Part shown: piece after piece, positions 21,001-32,907 of the stretch | Layout of the letters: each line of letters begins with the position of its first letter | Position numbering within the stretch: the first letter of the stretch is position 1 | Assembly: GCA_963970005.1 (NCBI GenBank) | Contig: CAXAMN010023729.1 | Span: 473,081-537,080, forward strand | Length of the DNA: 64,000 nt | From: Durusdinium trenchii | Lineage: Eukaryota > Sar > Dinophyceae > Suessiales > Symbiodiniaceae | Reading direction: 5' to 3' | The notes under the pieces: model-generated | The model's input: the letters and a program-made list of their open reading frames with translations, nothing else | Told to the model about the DNA's origin: nothing | Database searches by the model: none | Translations under genes and position numbers: made by a program

Positions 21001-21600
21001 TGCACAAGCAAAGAGCAATCAAACAACACAAACTTCTATGTGTCGTTCAGTGTTCTTCACTGTTAACAGTCATGATAGTTGTTCTTCACTGCATGAGAGG
21101 TCTCCAACATGTAGGAGTCATGACCCTTTTGCCTGTTGCGCATACTTCTTATCGTCCATGAAAAAAACGAGCTTCCTCCGCCTTGAACGGTGTTGGGGGA
21201 TGGTCGTGGGACCAAGACAGTCTTGGGTTAGTCGGTGAGTTGAGGTCGTCGACCATGACTCGTGTATGTCATACGGCTGATCCGTCAATCCATGTCCTCA
21301 GCGACGCGACAGATGAGACGTGCGACGGACCCGCTGGCCCTGGACGGTCAAAAGTTCAGCGATCCTTGGCGCGGGTCAAAAGTGCCAGAGCACACAGCGA
21401 CAATGATCCTAACATTCCCAAAAAGGTGCAGCTAGGTCCATGCATCAGGCACAGTTGTTTCATGCTCTTTCACTTTGTTCCCATTGTTCACATGCATGTT
21501 CAGGATTTCAGGCGTGTAAATAAGACCCTGTTTCCTTTGCCCATGCAGAAGACAATCACACAACAACTTTAAGAACTTCAACTTGCCTCACCGAGCTCCG
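18053..21600. other. copy A long intron-like region
   Basis: Mostly non-coding to my eye. It holds short AT-rich runs, repeated CCTATATGAGAGTTC near 19630-19680 and the 11-bp repeat at 19732-19771. A GC-rich possible exon sits at about 20400-20510 (MKRVSVNAASLPLKAWGRRA on +, also open on -), with unclear strand. Confidence 0.35.
19732..19771. repeat. 11-bp tandem repeat (CCGGATCCGTT)
   Basis: Nearly four tandem copies of CCGGATCCGTT. Each contains BamHI-like GGATCC palindromes. Confidence 0.9.
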
Positions 21601-21624
21601 AGCTGCTCGAGCTCCTGCCGAAGG

Positions 21625-21720
21625 GCGTGACGCCATGGCGGGTGACGCCATGGCGGCGCGGGAGGGCGTGCGGAAGAGCACCGTGGAAGCCATCCACATG
21701 CATCAGTCAGTGGATCCCTC
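21625..21720 (+). CDS. copy A: exon with VEAIHMHQSVDPSR
   Basis: Reads EGRDAMAGDAMAAREGVRKS followed by TVEAIHMHQSVDPSRC. The copy B exon around 32229-32330 reads ARTSTIDAMQMHEAVTPDR at the matching place, upstream of the acidic exon. The shared pattern is R.ST(V/I)(E/D)A(I/M).MH.(S/A)V.P.R. Function is not known; it is a probable cytosolic segment before the TIR-like part. Confidence 0.5.
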
Positions 21721-23695
21721 GCGCTGCTTGGGATGCAGTGGACCGGGCTCATGTGTTGTTCCGTCCGCGGAGGTCTTTGGAGAGGAATGTGTGTGTGTGT
21801 GTGATGTTTTGTTCCCTTGCACCAAACGCACCACTCTTGAAGATAACGGATTTGATGTTCGATTGGGAGGATGAATTTGCATGGATTGGGATGGATTGGA
21901 AAGATGACGCCCATCAGGCGTTTAGCTCCTTTGCTTTGGTCAACGCCCAACGTCCGTGTGGTTTGCAGGAACTGGTACACATCTCGCATGCGGCGGGGAG
22001 GCAATGCAAGCACCTTTTTTCTCTTTGCCAGTTGCTTGTTCTGCTCGATTAAATGTGAGGTAATAATATCTAACGAACTATCCAACTATTGTAACCAATT
22101 CGGCCTACATTCAACCTTTGAATCCTGTATTTTTTTGTCATGATCAGGGTGTGACCTGAGCTTTTGAGTCGGAAGGGTCTTTGGGGAGTCCGGAAGATGT
22201 TGAAGCTCTCAACACATGCGATTTGCTAAAGCTGTCAAAGCTTGGGTTCTTCGGTTGTGCACTCAAGGTGGATAAAATTGAACGGATGGCACACTGGTCA
22301 TTATATATGATTGTCGTCGCATGATCACATGTCCACAACATTGAACTGTGGGTTATTAGTTGCATTCAAATTCAAATGTGTCATGTTTGCCGCTTTAAGC
22401 CACTCCATTGCCATCCATCCATGGATTTTTTCGTCCTCACCGTGCGATGCATGAGACTGTGAGGATGGTGCGTGAGCCGTGCGGATCTCCAGGCTTTGCA
22501 ACGGCAGGTGGCCAACGCGATCCAGGTGCCGGTCGGAGATCGCCGAGTGGATGGCCGCTGGCCGATCGGGAAGTTTCGTCTCAATGGACTCGGGGAGAGC
22601 GAGAACGAATCACAGCCTGGATTCCCAAACCCCAGGGCACTGCATCAATTTACCGCAAGTTGGATCTTGAAAAGGGGTATATATTGAGGCACATGTTTGC
22701 TGAAAATGCTTCATGTGCCGGTGTTGGAATCGTTGGAACTCTCCACTTCTGTCCGTCGGCACGAAAGGCGACTCCTGGAGGTGAAGGTGTCCATTTCAAT
22801 GGACACGTGGCTGTGTGTCAAGAACATGGGGTACTACTGTGGACCATGGTGGACCACAGAAAATTAACAGAACAGACTACCATGGTCAAGCTACAAGGGT
22901 TGTTTTTTTTTTCAGGTTTTGACCCAAAGCCACATCACTTGGAGCTTTGGGCTCTAGAATTGGTTCGGTCTTTAGCTAACCACTCCTTCTTTGGGCAAAC
23001 CGAGCGGGAAAAATCGTAACCATCCACCTGGTGAATCCACGTACACAGTGAATCGTAACCAACTGGCCAATCGACTCTTCAGGTGAAGGAGTGTCCAGAC
23101 GGCGACATTGCCGAGTTCCATTGACTCGTCGGCTTTACACAACCGAAGGGATCCGTTTTCGTACCTTCTCAGGTGATTGGAGACACTCCTATGTAGGTGC
23201 CAGGAGGGTCCAGTCGTACCGAACCTGAGGTTCGGTACTGGATCCCTAGAGCCCTATAGGGACTGTGAGCGTGAAGTTCAGCCAACATGGGACAGTCACT
23301 CTGACCAGGTGATACGGGGTCAGGTTGGGACCAACCCATCTCGACAGGACGTGAATGACCCAAGATGGTGGACCCAAGGTCCTCTCTCGCCGTTCACCGG
23401 TCCATTTGGGCGTTCTTGGCGTCCGCAGGAGGGCTGGCTGCCTGGCAAGGACGGGGGAGCTGACTCTTGTGACAGTCCAAGGGCCATAGCTTCCATAACA
23501 AGACTTTCGCCATTTTGGGGCTGACCAGCTGGTTTTGATGGTAGTTTTGAGGTATAGCTACACTATCCAGGGAACGATGACATGAACATGTCCTTCAAAG
23601 CATTGGCAGAAACAGGACCTCAGAGTGTGTTTTCGTAAAACAGCTTATGTGGGTCGTCAAGTGACATGCTTGCCATACCTGCCATGGTCGTCCAG
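21720..23695. other. copy A introns with a possible exon
   Basis: Mostly intron-like. One plausible exon near 22472-22600 reads VSRADLQALQRQVANAIQVP and follows on from the exon above. Another open stretch at 23180-23450 has no support from copy B. Confidence 0.3.
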
Positions 23696-23765
23696 GAGTC
23701 CAGCAGTGACGAAAGCAGTCCAGACAGTCTGGAGGAGGAGGCGGAAGAGGAGGAGTTTGGCCCAA
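23696..23765 (+). CDS. copy A: acidic linker exon
   Basis: Acceptor GTCGTCCAG. Reads ESSSDESSPDSLEEEAEEEE then FGP, and ends within a Ser codon (CCA A|GC). The donor is GC. Splicing to 24452 gives FGPSIYTVNEHYIKPV, which matches YGPSIYSVNEQYIKPV in copy B, where no intron is present at this point. Confidence 0.65.
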
Positions 23766-24451
23766 GCATCTAGCATGAAGTATTGGCATGTATTTGCAGC
23801 ATTTGTAAGTAGAACAGATGCAACAAATCACGGTCAACACACTACTCAGCGAAAGTGGTACTCAAAAGATCTCAAAAGCATCTAATATCATCTAATTATT
23901 TTTACTATCATGTGTGACTGTGGGGTCCATGCCAAGCATGATTTGACTTGACGCACGACGCTTTGGCCGCTCTGGGACATCCCAGACGTAAGAGAGCTTC
24001 TGTGTATAATGTGTACTATTGCATATTGAAGGCTGAGTAAATTAGCCCGGAATCCTGGCATGTTGACCTTGTCGTCCATCGTCCGCGATCGTCGGCAAGC
24101 TGTTGAAAGATGTGTTCAGCGTAGCTTAACCCATTCCATACATTATGTCTAATTAATTGGTATGTCTTTGCTTTTGGCCGTCTTTCGAGCTGTTTTCGTT
24201 GCCTGCTGGGTACGGGTTTGCAGTGTAATACGTTGAATGAAGGCAGTTCTGCAGCTGGTTGTGCCATTTCCCCTGTTTGAATCCGATCTTTAGGATCTGT
24301 TTGTGTCAGTGGCAGGAAATGATTCCACCCGTATAGGTTGACAACCTCGCTACTCAATGTTCTTCTCCCTCAGGATGTCGATTTGCCATGTGTTCTGCAT
24401 GTTTCGTCATCGGGAACTCAGTCACTTTGATCCACCAGCACATCTCCTGAG

Positions 24452-24580
24452 GCATTTACACCGTGAACGAGCACTACATCAAGCCTGTGACCTTGCGAGC
24501 TGGGAAGATGAGCTGGGCGCTGATGATGCATCCGGAGGGCTTAAACTGCGACGTTTTCGTCAGTCATGCTTGGCAGGAAG
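24452..24580 (+). CDS. copy A: TIR-like exon (CDVFVSHAWQEG)
   Basis: Acceptor CTCCTGAG, donor GGAAG|GCCTCC (GC donor). Reads IYTVNEHYIKPVTLRAGKMS, WALMMHPEGL and NCDVFVSHAWQEG. The core 'CDVFVSHAW' is the strand-loop start typical of TIR and related domains ('DVFiSh...'). The frame is kept exactly across the GC-AG intron 24581-24803: GAA G|GT ATT, read E-G-I. The copy B exon (33082-33237) has the same donor type and phase. Confidence 0.75.
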
Positions 24581-24803
24581 GCCTCCTGGCTTACGCGCGC
24601 GTATGCCGCGCGGCGCACGCGCCAGTACGCGGTGTTGTTAAGGGCCTACAGTAGTCTGCCTGGTGAGGTATCGCTTTGGAATTGATGGACTCCTGACAAC
24701 TCCCACGGCACGAGGTAAATAGTACATCATGGAACATAGCAAACATGAGTGACATTCTTCACACACATCACTTGGAAAGACGGAGATTCTTCTCCTATGC
24801 CAG

Positions 24804-25576
24804 GTATTTTTGAGTTTCTCTACAAAGTCTTTTGGTCTTGGCCTCCACGAGCACGTCATGCATGGTGCTGTATGCTGGCAAACCCTCAGCACTTGAACAT
24901 TGGGTCTATGCTGCTATCGCCCAAGACTTCGCCATTTGCTCTTGCTTTGCAGGCTTCCCGATATGTTTTGGTTGTGCCAAACAGACATCGAAGCGTCTAC
25001 ACTCGGCTTTGGTGCGGCTATGAGGCGTATGTCGCAGCAGAAAAATCGAAGACCATTCGCATCGCCTGTCAACCTCATTTGCACCGAGTACGTTGGAGCT
25101 TGGCTTTGACATTGGTGCCTTTGTTCTTGGGCATTTTCGTTGGTCTCTTTGGACTCTGGAAGGAGTTGGACATGAGATTTGGCGCGGTTGTGATGTCATT
25201 GGCATCGCTTGCCAGTGCCAATATGAAACAAAACCGATGCTGGATGGTGTCCAACTACATTGGTCTTTTTGCTTCAGCTTGTATCGCCACCATTTGGATT
25301 CCGCTCCACAAGAATGATGTCTTGGAGCACTTCTTTGAAGTCAAAGCTCAGTTGGCCACGATGTACGAGGCGGCACTGTGGTTCTCCGCCATTTTGTTCT
25401 TCTTCTTTGCCGAGTTGGACCGGATCAGAAGCAGAAACATCACCAGTGAAGGTCAACAGCTGCGCAAAGACTATCAGGGATCCATCCGCTATGCATCTTG
25501 CTCGGAGCCCTCGGACATGCGAAACATTTGGGAGGACTCGTGCGGACCTCGGTACAAGACGAAGGAAGTCAGTTAG
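24804..25576 (+). CDS. copy A: C-terminal exon, TIR-like end plus four membrane helices
   Basis: One 773-nt exon from acceptor TGCCAG to TAG at 25574-25576. In order: GIFEFLYKVFWSWPPRARHA, WCCMLANPQHLNIGSM, LSPKTSPFALALQASRYVLV, then SVYTRLWCGYEAYVAAEKSK. The last corresponds in position and pattern to the 'S.WC..El' region of TIR-type domains. Hydrophobic helices follow near WSLALTLVPLFLGIFVGLFG, AVVMSLASLASA, SNYIGLFASACIATIWIPL and ALWFSAILFFFFAELD, with a polar tail ending YKTKEVS. This suggests a membrane protein with a cytosolic sensor- or enzyme-like part. The TIR catalytic Glu of NAD-cleaving domains could not be assigned. From memory, this family is very abundant in Symbiodiniaceae. 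In copy B the same region is divided by several introns. Confidence 0.75.
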
Positions 25577-26432
25577 AATTCAAACAAGATGGCACCACCC
25601 AGGGTTCCTGGATGGTGTACTGGGTGGTTTTGTTTGACCCCCCATGACATCCTCTGATCATTGTGCTGTCCATCCCAAAAATCATTTGGGTGGTGTTTGG
25701 TTTGCTGTATATCATGTGTTTGTTGTGTTTGTTAGTTTGTGGACTTTGCCCCGTCATGGAATCTTTGCTATACGGACTTGAATGTCTTCGAAATCTGCAA
25801 TTCGAGCAGACCGTTTAGATCACATGCTATCACCTGTATCTGGGGGAATACCTGGCTGATTATGCGCGGCGCTTCAAACACCTTCCCAACTCGTGAGAGG
25901 TCTCCTCCTTTCGGCTCATTCTTTTGCTGGGTGCACGGTGCTCCGTTCGCGCAGGAGATCGGCTCTAATGTAGCTGACGTGGATCGTGCCACTTGGAATC
26001 GATCCGAATCCACCCAAGGTTGCACGAGTTGAGGTGTATGGCCAGTAGGAACCCGAAGGGGTGGTGATGTTGGAGTTGTTAATGTGCCACTAGCCCAGTG
26101 CCATTCACATGTTGGAGTTGTCGTTCCATTCATCTTTAAGGTTTCTGGGTGCTTGTTGTTCTTTGTGAATAGATCACTTTGAACAGGGATGAAGCAAACG
26201 AGGCAAGTTCGTCACAAAAAAAATGCTGCAGGAGTTGGTCATGTCTTGAATTCTGCAAGCTGCAAGGGTGCAGCGTAGGTCCCACACTATGTGGACACCA
26301 TGTCTACATGCCCAGAATGGCAGCAGTTTGTTGGTGTCCAACCTGTTGTTCAACACTTGACACTAAGACTGCATTTGTAGGACTAGATCACTACCCTCCA
26401 AACAAGACTACATCGCTGGATCGCTGTAGCAG
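25577..26432. other. intergenic spacer between copies A and B
   Basis: No exon recognised. About 860 bases separate the copy A stop from the first recognisable exon of copy B, which fits a head-to-tail array. No poly-A signal or promoter motif can be named. Confidence 0.5.
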
Positions 26433-26607
26433 GAAGCGCGGCGTGAAGCAGTCCGACGCATCGATGCTGAGGCCATCAGCGTGCTGATCTCTGCCGGCAC
26501 CAGTTCTCCAGCCTTGCGCTCCTGCGCCCAGAGGGGCATCCAGATTGCGGGTGCGGCGCATGCGGAGCTGGCCGTTTGCGTGGTCTTCCTAGGGCCCATG
26601 CAGCTGG
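26433..26607 (+). CDS. copy B: N-terminal exon (VLISAGTSSPALRSC)
   Basis: Acceptor GTAGCAG. Reads EARREAVRRIDAEAISVLIS, AGTSSPALRSCAQRGIQIAG and AAHAELAVCVVFLGPMQL. The copy C exon at 41158-41330 is closely similar (NVLISAGLSSPALRACAEKG, VFLGPQQL). Both are long for this locus and GC-rich. The end is near CAGCTG, where the donor may be GA or GC. Function is unknown. Confidence 0.65.
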
Positions 26608-29491
26608 ACGGAGGATGGGGGTGTTTTAGGATGTTTTAGGATGCTTTTGGTGCTTGATGTGCTTGAGGGTTTAGGCGGGTTTGGGTGGAGTTTTGAGAAG
26701 TTTTAGCTGGAAAAGTTTTCGGTAATAAATGAGCGAGGTGAGGTGTCGCTGGCAGGGAAAGGGTGGGCGCACTGTAGTAAGAAGAGTGCTGAGGCATATT
26801 GGCTGTAGCATGCATGTTTCTCACCTTCAGTCTGTAGACTTGAGACAGAAGTGACCAAGTGGTGAATCAAATACCATGTTTAACCCAGAGAGCACTTCGA
26901 TCCGACCCTTCACTTGATCCTTATGTAGGACCCATCCGATCAGATCTTCTTCGCTAGACCGAACCCCACCGACCCCACGAAGCGGGAAAGACGGCGGCCC
27001 GCGTTCAAAGCGGCCGGGCACACGTGAGCAACGAGGCTGGTGGTGGCCTTCAGTCAAGTGATCATCATTTCCTGGCACAGGCTCGGAGAGGTGGAGCGGT
27101 ACTGTGAAAAAAGCCGTGAAAAGCGTGAGGTGTCCCCAGAATGAAGCTGCCAATCACCCAGGACTTGGAAGCCAAAAGAACTCCAGTGGTTCATTTTTGT
27201 TCTCAGTTGTTTTTCCATGACAGCCAAGGTCTTGGACCAATTCAGCTGGGAGTTGGTTCCCAAGTGCACATGCTTAAGACAGGGATCTTGAGTCTAAAGA
27301 ACACATTATTTCTGAGGCTAGATGGTTCCTGGGATGATCTGAGATGTATGGGGTGGAGAGCACACACTCTTTCTATTTCTTGATACTTCGTCCTTGGCCT
27401 TCCTTCTGGGACGTTTTGGATGTGGCACAGGAGTATTGGTCACAACTTTCAATCTGGCTTCGATCTGACCATAGCTGTATTTGTGGGGAAAACTAAGCAA
27501 GTTGCCCAGAATTCTGCCTAAGACCGATTTCAAGCTAAATGACTTCTGTACAAGAGAGAGGCTGTATCGGTTGGTCTTAACAGTGTCACACTTGGGTTGT
27601 TCACAAGTGAAGAATGGTGTTCTTCATGTACACTCCCTGGAACTAACATGGAAGTGGATGGCCTGACCCCTTGGAAGACCATTTTCCTCTACAAACAGGT
27701 GGTTGTCCACTTCCATGTTATCCATTTGTTTTGTTGGTCATGTGCCAACTGGATCAGGTCAACTTACAAGCCCTGCCTGGTCATCGAGGCCATAGGAGCT
27801 CCTTGGGCCGCAGGATGCCGTAGGCAGCACCAGATGAGGATATATTTATATATTGTTCTACAATATAAGTATTAGGTGAGTAGTGCTTTGAGATTGTTTG
27901 GGACAAGCTTTTTTTTGTTGGGACCGCTGCTTATGCTTGGCTCCATGAAAAGGTGTGATGTCACATGTTCAGACTCCCTAAGGTTGGCCTCTTGGCCTCA
28001 ATGATGTCCTAGTCTTACACATCAGAGATTAATACTATAGATGTATTCTTCCCACAAGAGAACTGCTAGTTTCTTTAGAACTTTAGAAGTCTTTTCCTTT
28101 CTTTGCCGGTTCCCAAGATAGATTGCACTTACAGAGCTTTGCCTATGTATGGAGTCCCGATGAGAGCTGAACGGCATGAACCACTCCATTCACGCAAAGC
28201 CTCCCTTGAGCAAGGGTGCAAAAAACACACAGCAACACGCGCTTTTGTTCCAAAGCAAACTCTGCAATATTTGCTGCTTCTTTCCTCAGTAAATCAATTA
28301 TATATATATATTATAGCATCTCATCAATAACCCCTGGTGAATCAAACTGTCCCTCTCAATCTCCGTGTCGGTTCAACCAGGTTTACCCTTTGTGTGGATC
28401 ACGGGTGTCCCAAAGTTGGCCTCATCAATACGGATCCGAAACAAAGCACATGCAGCACATTCTGGTCCAATCATCCCTCGTATCACCACAAAGTAGGTTT
28501 TAGGGCAGAGGGATGGCTATTGGAAATGGGGCACCTCCACTACCCCCTGGTAAATGGAAAGCGTGAACTAATATAACCCTTCATAAATAGAACACAAAAC
28601 GAAAACCCTGAAGGCCCCACGTTGTGATTTGGTTGACTCAGATCCATATGACCATCGGAATACCGCATGGGAGGTCCAGGTGTTTATGGCTTCATCGTTG
28701 CGGGTCTTCATCCGTGAGGGTGCGCAGCCGTTGGATGCTTCGTCGGCCGTTGGATGCCTCGTTCGTGTGCTTTTTCTCGCTGAGGTGCTCGCTCGGTTTC
28801 TTTTTCTGGTCCTCTTTTATTTGAGACCTGCTGATGAGTGGCTTGGCTCGGTAGTTTTTTGATATGTTTTGCGCGACTTGACTCGGGTGTGGAGAATGGT
28901 GGATGTGCGCCGTTCGGTCCTCAAAAATCAGTGGCAATTGTTGATGCTACAGGGTCCAACTTTGAGGTATATGCTTTGATCCCGAGCTCAGAAGCCATTT
29001 TGGTCCCATGAACATGGGCCGTGAATGAGCGAAACATGTCTTCTTAGCCGGATCACTTCCACCTCCTGCCCTCGTTTCCTTCGGCCTTCGGTGCTTTTCC
29101 CCAGCCTTCCGGTTCTGGCTCCGCATTGGCGTCACCCGGTCACCCGGGGGACACCGGCCGAGCATCCGGAGTTGGTGAATGTCATATGGACCGGGGCAGT
29201 GCCAAAACAGTGAACAATTGAAACTGGCTGCTGAAACTGGGAGAGTCAAACATATATGTCAAAAGGGCGATACACTTGGGGAATTGGACTCAGCCAGGAA
29301 TCCAATGGAGAATGACCAGTAGAATGACCATCCACTTTTTCGAAGTGGCTAGACTTCTATTCCGCTACGGGGGGGCTAGACTTTTGGAGAAATGCATGTG
29401 GTTTGTGGCGCTTATTTCGTTAAGCCCGCCTGTTGTTTGGGAGACGTTGGGATCCGCAACCGACCCGGCACCTTGGATCCAATCTTTTAAG
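26608..29491. other. copy B intron 1 region
   Basis: Long intron-like stretch. A possible exon near 28690-28850 (LVRVLFLAEVLARFLFLVLF) is hydrophobic but lacks a counterpart in copy A or C. A Ser/Pro/Gly-rich open stretch at 29070-29170 is also unconfirmed. Confidence 0.35.
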
Positions 29492-29574
29492 GAGATGCTT
29501 CATGTTGAAAGTGCTCACCAAGTTGATCACCTGGGTCCTATTCCCCACGGCCCTCACGGTCGGCATCCTCGCTG
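29492..29574 (+). CDS. copy B: membrane exon (RCFMLKVLTKLITWVLFP)
   Basis: Acceptor TTTTAAG, donor GCTG|GTCTTG, 83 nt. Reads RCFMLKVLTKLITWVLFPTA and LTVGILA: basic residues followed by a membrane helix. The copy C counterpart at 43128 starts RCFMFKVITK with the same acceptor context (AAG|GAGATGCTTCATGTT). Confidence 0.6.
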
Positions 29575-29879
29575 GTCTTGAGAAGACGGAGGAGTGGGCG
29601 TGCGACTCGGGGGGTGGGTCGGAGGTGGTCGGAGACTGTCGGAGACTGCAGTAGATGCTAATTAGTGATGTGATGTCCGAAGTGGATTGGCGTTGCTGCT
29701 CAAAGGAAGAACGAAGTAAAACACGTGCGCGTGAGCGAAACGACGAGACTTGAAGTGGTGTAAAGCTTCCATTGGTCTACTGCCGAGTGAGTAGCGATAA
29801 CATGTTCTAGAGAATTTCAGGGCTGGGCCTTGGGGCATTGACCTGGCGATGTAGTGAAGTTGGGGTCAAGAAAGTCAAG

Positions 29880-29912
29880 CCCACCCACCCACCCACCCAC
29901 CCACCCACCCAC
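29880..29912. repeat. CCCA tetranucleotide repeat
   Basis: About eight CCCA units in the copy B intron. Confidence 0.95.
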
Positions 29913-30113
29913 ACACTCTTACACACTGTCTACATATTTATACCTGGTAGCATGTTGGCAAGGGGAGAATATGGACATGGATCGGACCAAGGACCTGGAT
30001 TTGCTTTCACCACAGAAAGCTTCCTCGGAGTTGAAGTGACCCGGATCTGCCTCATGTGTTGATTTTCCCATTTGTTTCCCCCCAAGACACCCGACAGCTT
30101 TAGATCCACGTAG

Positions 30114-30237
30114 GATCCCGTCGGACTCTCCTTGCTGATGGCCCTGGCCATTGCGGCGCGGAACGAGGGGACAGAGCTGCTGAGCCTCTTTCACGCCACC
30201 TTTATGCCACTTGGGACGGCAGGCTATGACCGCACAG
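30114..30237 (+). CDS. copy B: exon with LSLLMALAIAARNEG
   Basis: Acceptor CACGTAG, donor CGCACAG|GTGGAA, 124 nt. Reads DPVGLSLLMALAIAARNEGT and ELLSLFHATFMPLGTAGYDR. Hydrophobic at the start, with good splice signals. A weak counterpart in copy A is WRILVSLLSIGLQQGA near 17727. Its phase does not directly fit the next recognised exon (31011), so a further exon probably lies between. Confidence 0.5.
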
Positions 30238-31010
30238 GTGGAAGTGGGTGGAAGCGGAAGAGTGTTTGAATGGAAGGACCCTGGTCCACTGTGACTGTGC
30301 ACCACTCGACCTGGTTCCCAGTCTCAGTGTGCCATCTCCTGTGCGTGAACCCACGTTACTTATTACTGACAGCCTTAGTATTCAGATGTGAACCCATCCC
30401 CCACATCTATCAAGCCGTTCAAGCCCAAGTTGAAGCCTTAAATACGCTTGTTGCATCTTCCCCACAGAGTACCTGGCCCAGTTTTTGGGATACTGTCCTA
30501 GCACGGGTTGCGAAGGACTGTCCACGATACGGGCTACCCGCTCGCTTTCACATGTTTACTTCTGTATCAACTTTTAACACAACCCCTCGAGACATTGACA
30601 CAACCCCTCGAGACTTAAATGACCTCTGTTTACCAAGCATATCTTGCTTCAGACTGTTCTGGGAGTTTGGATCAGGCCACTTTCGCCCTTCCATTGTTCC
30701 CTGTGCCACGAGAAATCCGCGCAGAGCAAGTTGGGCGAATCTGGGCAAATTTGTTGCCAACATAGTGTCCCTTTCACTTTCGCGAAATGTCCATCTACCG
30801 TGAATACTGCCATGCAACCTTGGTTGCAGTCCCACTTCGGCGACAGTATTGCAAGTCCTGTAGCTCCCCCAGAACTGACCCTATTCGGACATGTCAGCTT
30901 CCAAATAGTGGCAGTGTCAGTCTTCGACATATCAATCTATGTCTATATATACCTTATCTATCCTTATCTCATGAATACATAAGAATCAACGGCCCATCCA
31001 CCACTGCGAG

Positions 31011-31084
31011 ATGCTTTCATAGCACCTTTGTGGTGGCGGCAATCATCGCCTGGATGGGCATCGAAGGCATGTTGGCCCTGCCAG
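31011..31084 (+). CDS. copy B: 74-nt membrane exon (MGIEGMLALP)
   Basis: Acceptor CTGCGAG, donor GCCAG|GTACGG. Reads CFHSTFVVAAIIAWMGIEGM then LALP. It has the same length and phase as the copy A exon at 17979-18052. Confidence 0.6.
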
Positions 31085-32128
31085 GTACGGCGGGTGCGCC
31101 TGGGTGGAAGCGGTGGCTGGACCCAGGGAAGGGACGGTGTTGAAAGATGCAGGATGTGTAATGTGTACGAATTCCTCATATATAAAACAATGTTCAAGCA
31201 TTATTTAAGATTTACAACATAGGTGTTGATTGTGGAGAGAGAATCAGATTGATTGCTTGTTTAAGTTTTTTTTAAAGTCAATCTTTAGCAAGGGAGCACG
31301 CCTGGGAGTCCAGTGCTTCTGGTATTTCTAGTAATCCTCCCCTATGAATGAACCATTTTGCATCATCATGTTGCATGTCGTAGTTGGCCACAGCTTGACG
31401 TGACTCCAGTCTGGCTTGACAGCGCAGGTGGCCCCTGCTTGCTGCAATGCTTCCTGTCACGACCAGCCGTTTGCTGCTGTGATTCTCGAGTAGTCGATGA
31501 GTAAAATGATGTGAAAAGGCTGTTGCTGTGTAGACAACCTGTCTCAGCATTTCTGCAGATCTACCGAGTGGCTAGAAATGTGGCACTCTGAATCTGATAA
31601 ATGTGTTCGCAAACACTTGTATTTTAATACATATCAGCATCTTAATAGACCTCAAATGTGTTGCTTTGATTTGCTTTGCATTCAAAACCTGTGAAAACTG
31701 CATTTGCATCTCCACCTGCCAAGACTGCTCAACCCGCTCCTTCAGACGGCGAGTGTCCAGACAGACGGCCGTGTCGAATCCAACCGGCCGTCCCGTCAGA
31801 ATTTCCGCTGGAGCCATACAAAGAACAAGAGAGGTTTGTCGTAGGTTTAGATTGGCCAAAGGGCATTGTCTCCACATAAGGACTATTTGCCCGAACAAGT
31901 AGCAGCAATTTCATTGCAGGAACTGGAATAACATGAATGTCGCTTGGTATCAGAAAGCTCCCCTGATGGCCAATGCTTCACCGAACATGTCAGACTTCAG
32001 ACCTCCGGTGAAAATGAAACAGATCCACCGTGATATCCTTACAACTCTGGAGTCCGCAAGTTCAAGACTGGATCCTTGTTGTGGCTTGATCCGTGAGTTT
32101 TGCAGCCATGGCCGCCACGACCAAAAGT
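31085..32128. other. copy B intron-like region
   Basis: No exon has a counterpart in copy A. Open stretches near 31690-31870 and 31930-32100 have no splice support that I trust. Confidence 0.35.
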
Positions 32129-32400
32129 GGCCACACCAGCAAAAGTGCTCAGACCTCCAAAAGCGCTGCCACCGCCCGGTCCGCCCGTTCCGGTGCTGGA
32201 CCCGCTGGACCCGGTGCCCGCTACATGGTGCGGTCGCGGGCGCGGACCAGCACCATCGACGCCATGCAAATGCACGAGGCGGTGACGCCAGATCGGTGGT
32301 GCGTCACCAAGATGGATCTCAGGCACTTGCGATTGGAGGCGGATGGGGCCCGGCCGTGGCGGGACCCCGAACATCACCGGATCAAGACCATGGACCGGGG
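32129..32400 (+). CDS. copy B: Ser/Ala/Arg-rich exon with TIDAMQMHEAVTPDR
   Basis: Reads SAQTSKSAATARSARSGAGP, then MVRSRARTSTIDAMQMHEAV and TPDRWCVTKMDLRHLRLEAD. The second half matches the copy A exon at 21625-21720. Low-complexity basic N-terminal part. Exact boundaries are unclear. Confidence 0.5.
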
Positions 32401-32843
32401 TGTTTTTTTGGGGTTCGGGACGTGGGGCGTGCAAAGAGCGTTTCGGGGGGATGAGGGCTCATGGACGATAGAAAGGAAAGGAGAATCTGTGTTGCTATAC
32501 ATATTATCAAATACATAATATGGTGATTCTGATGTATGGGATGAGATACAAACACAAGTGCTGGGAGCCGTGCTGAAAAAAGGGGTCAGCCAGGTTGGGC
32601 GGGTTTGGGAGTTGGGAATTGACGACATTGGACATTGGATGACGGGAATTCATGAAGAGTGGCTACTTCGCAACTTGCCTGATGCAAAGTCTTCTACCAT
32701 GATTGAAACAACAAACACTTCTTGATTCTTGACTTGGAAGGAGCCTCAAAGTTCTTTCAGTGTTTCAAACCACCACCTGAAACACATCTCTTCGCCACAG
32801 GTGTCGCTCGTCGCACAGGTCTGCCCTCCCTCGGCCCCAGCAG

Positions 32844-32907
32844 GTGCTTCGGTGGCTGCAAGACGGCGAGATTCAGTCCAATCCGGACACGGAAGACAGT
32901 GACTGCG
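32844..32907 (+). CDS. copy B: acidic linker exon
   Basis: Acceptor CCCAGCAG, donor GACTGCG|GTGATC. Reads VLRWLQDGEIQSNPDTEDSD then C. Joins 33082 in frame (TGC G|GT GAC) to give DCGDDEDKYGPSIY. The intron is 174 nt, GT-AG. It corresponds in position and charge to the copy A exon at 23696. Confidence 0.6.

Noticed and set aside
28990-29001. AGCCATTTTGG, resembling part of the dinoflagellate spliced-leader sequence
   Set aside because: Only about 11 bases match and the following bases differ from the expected ending; too short to call a relict spliced leader. A similar partial match (TTTTGGCTCA near 51347) was rejected for the same reason.
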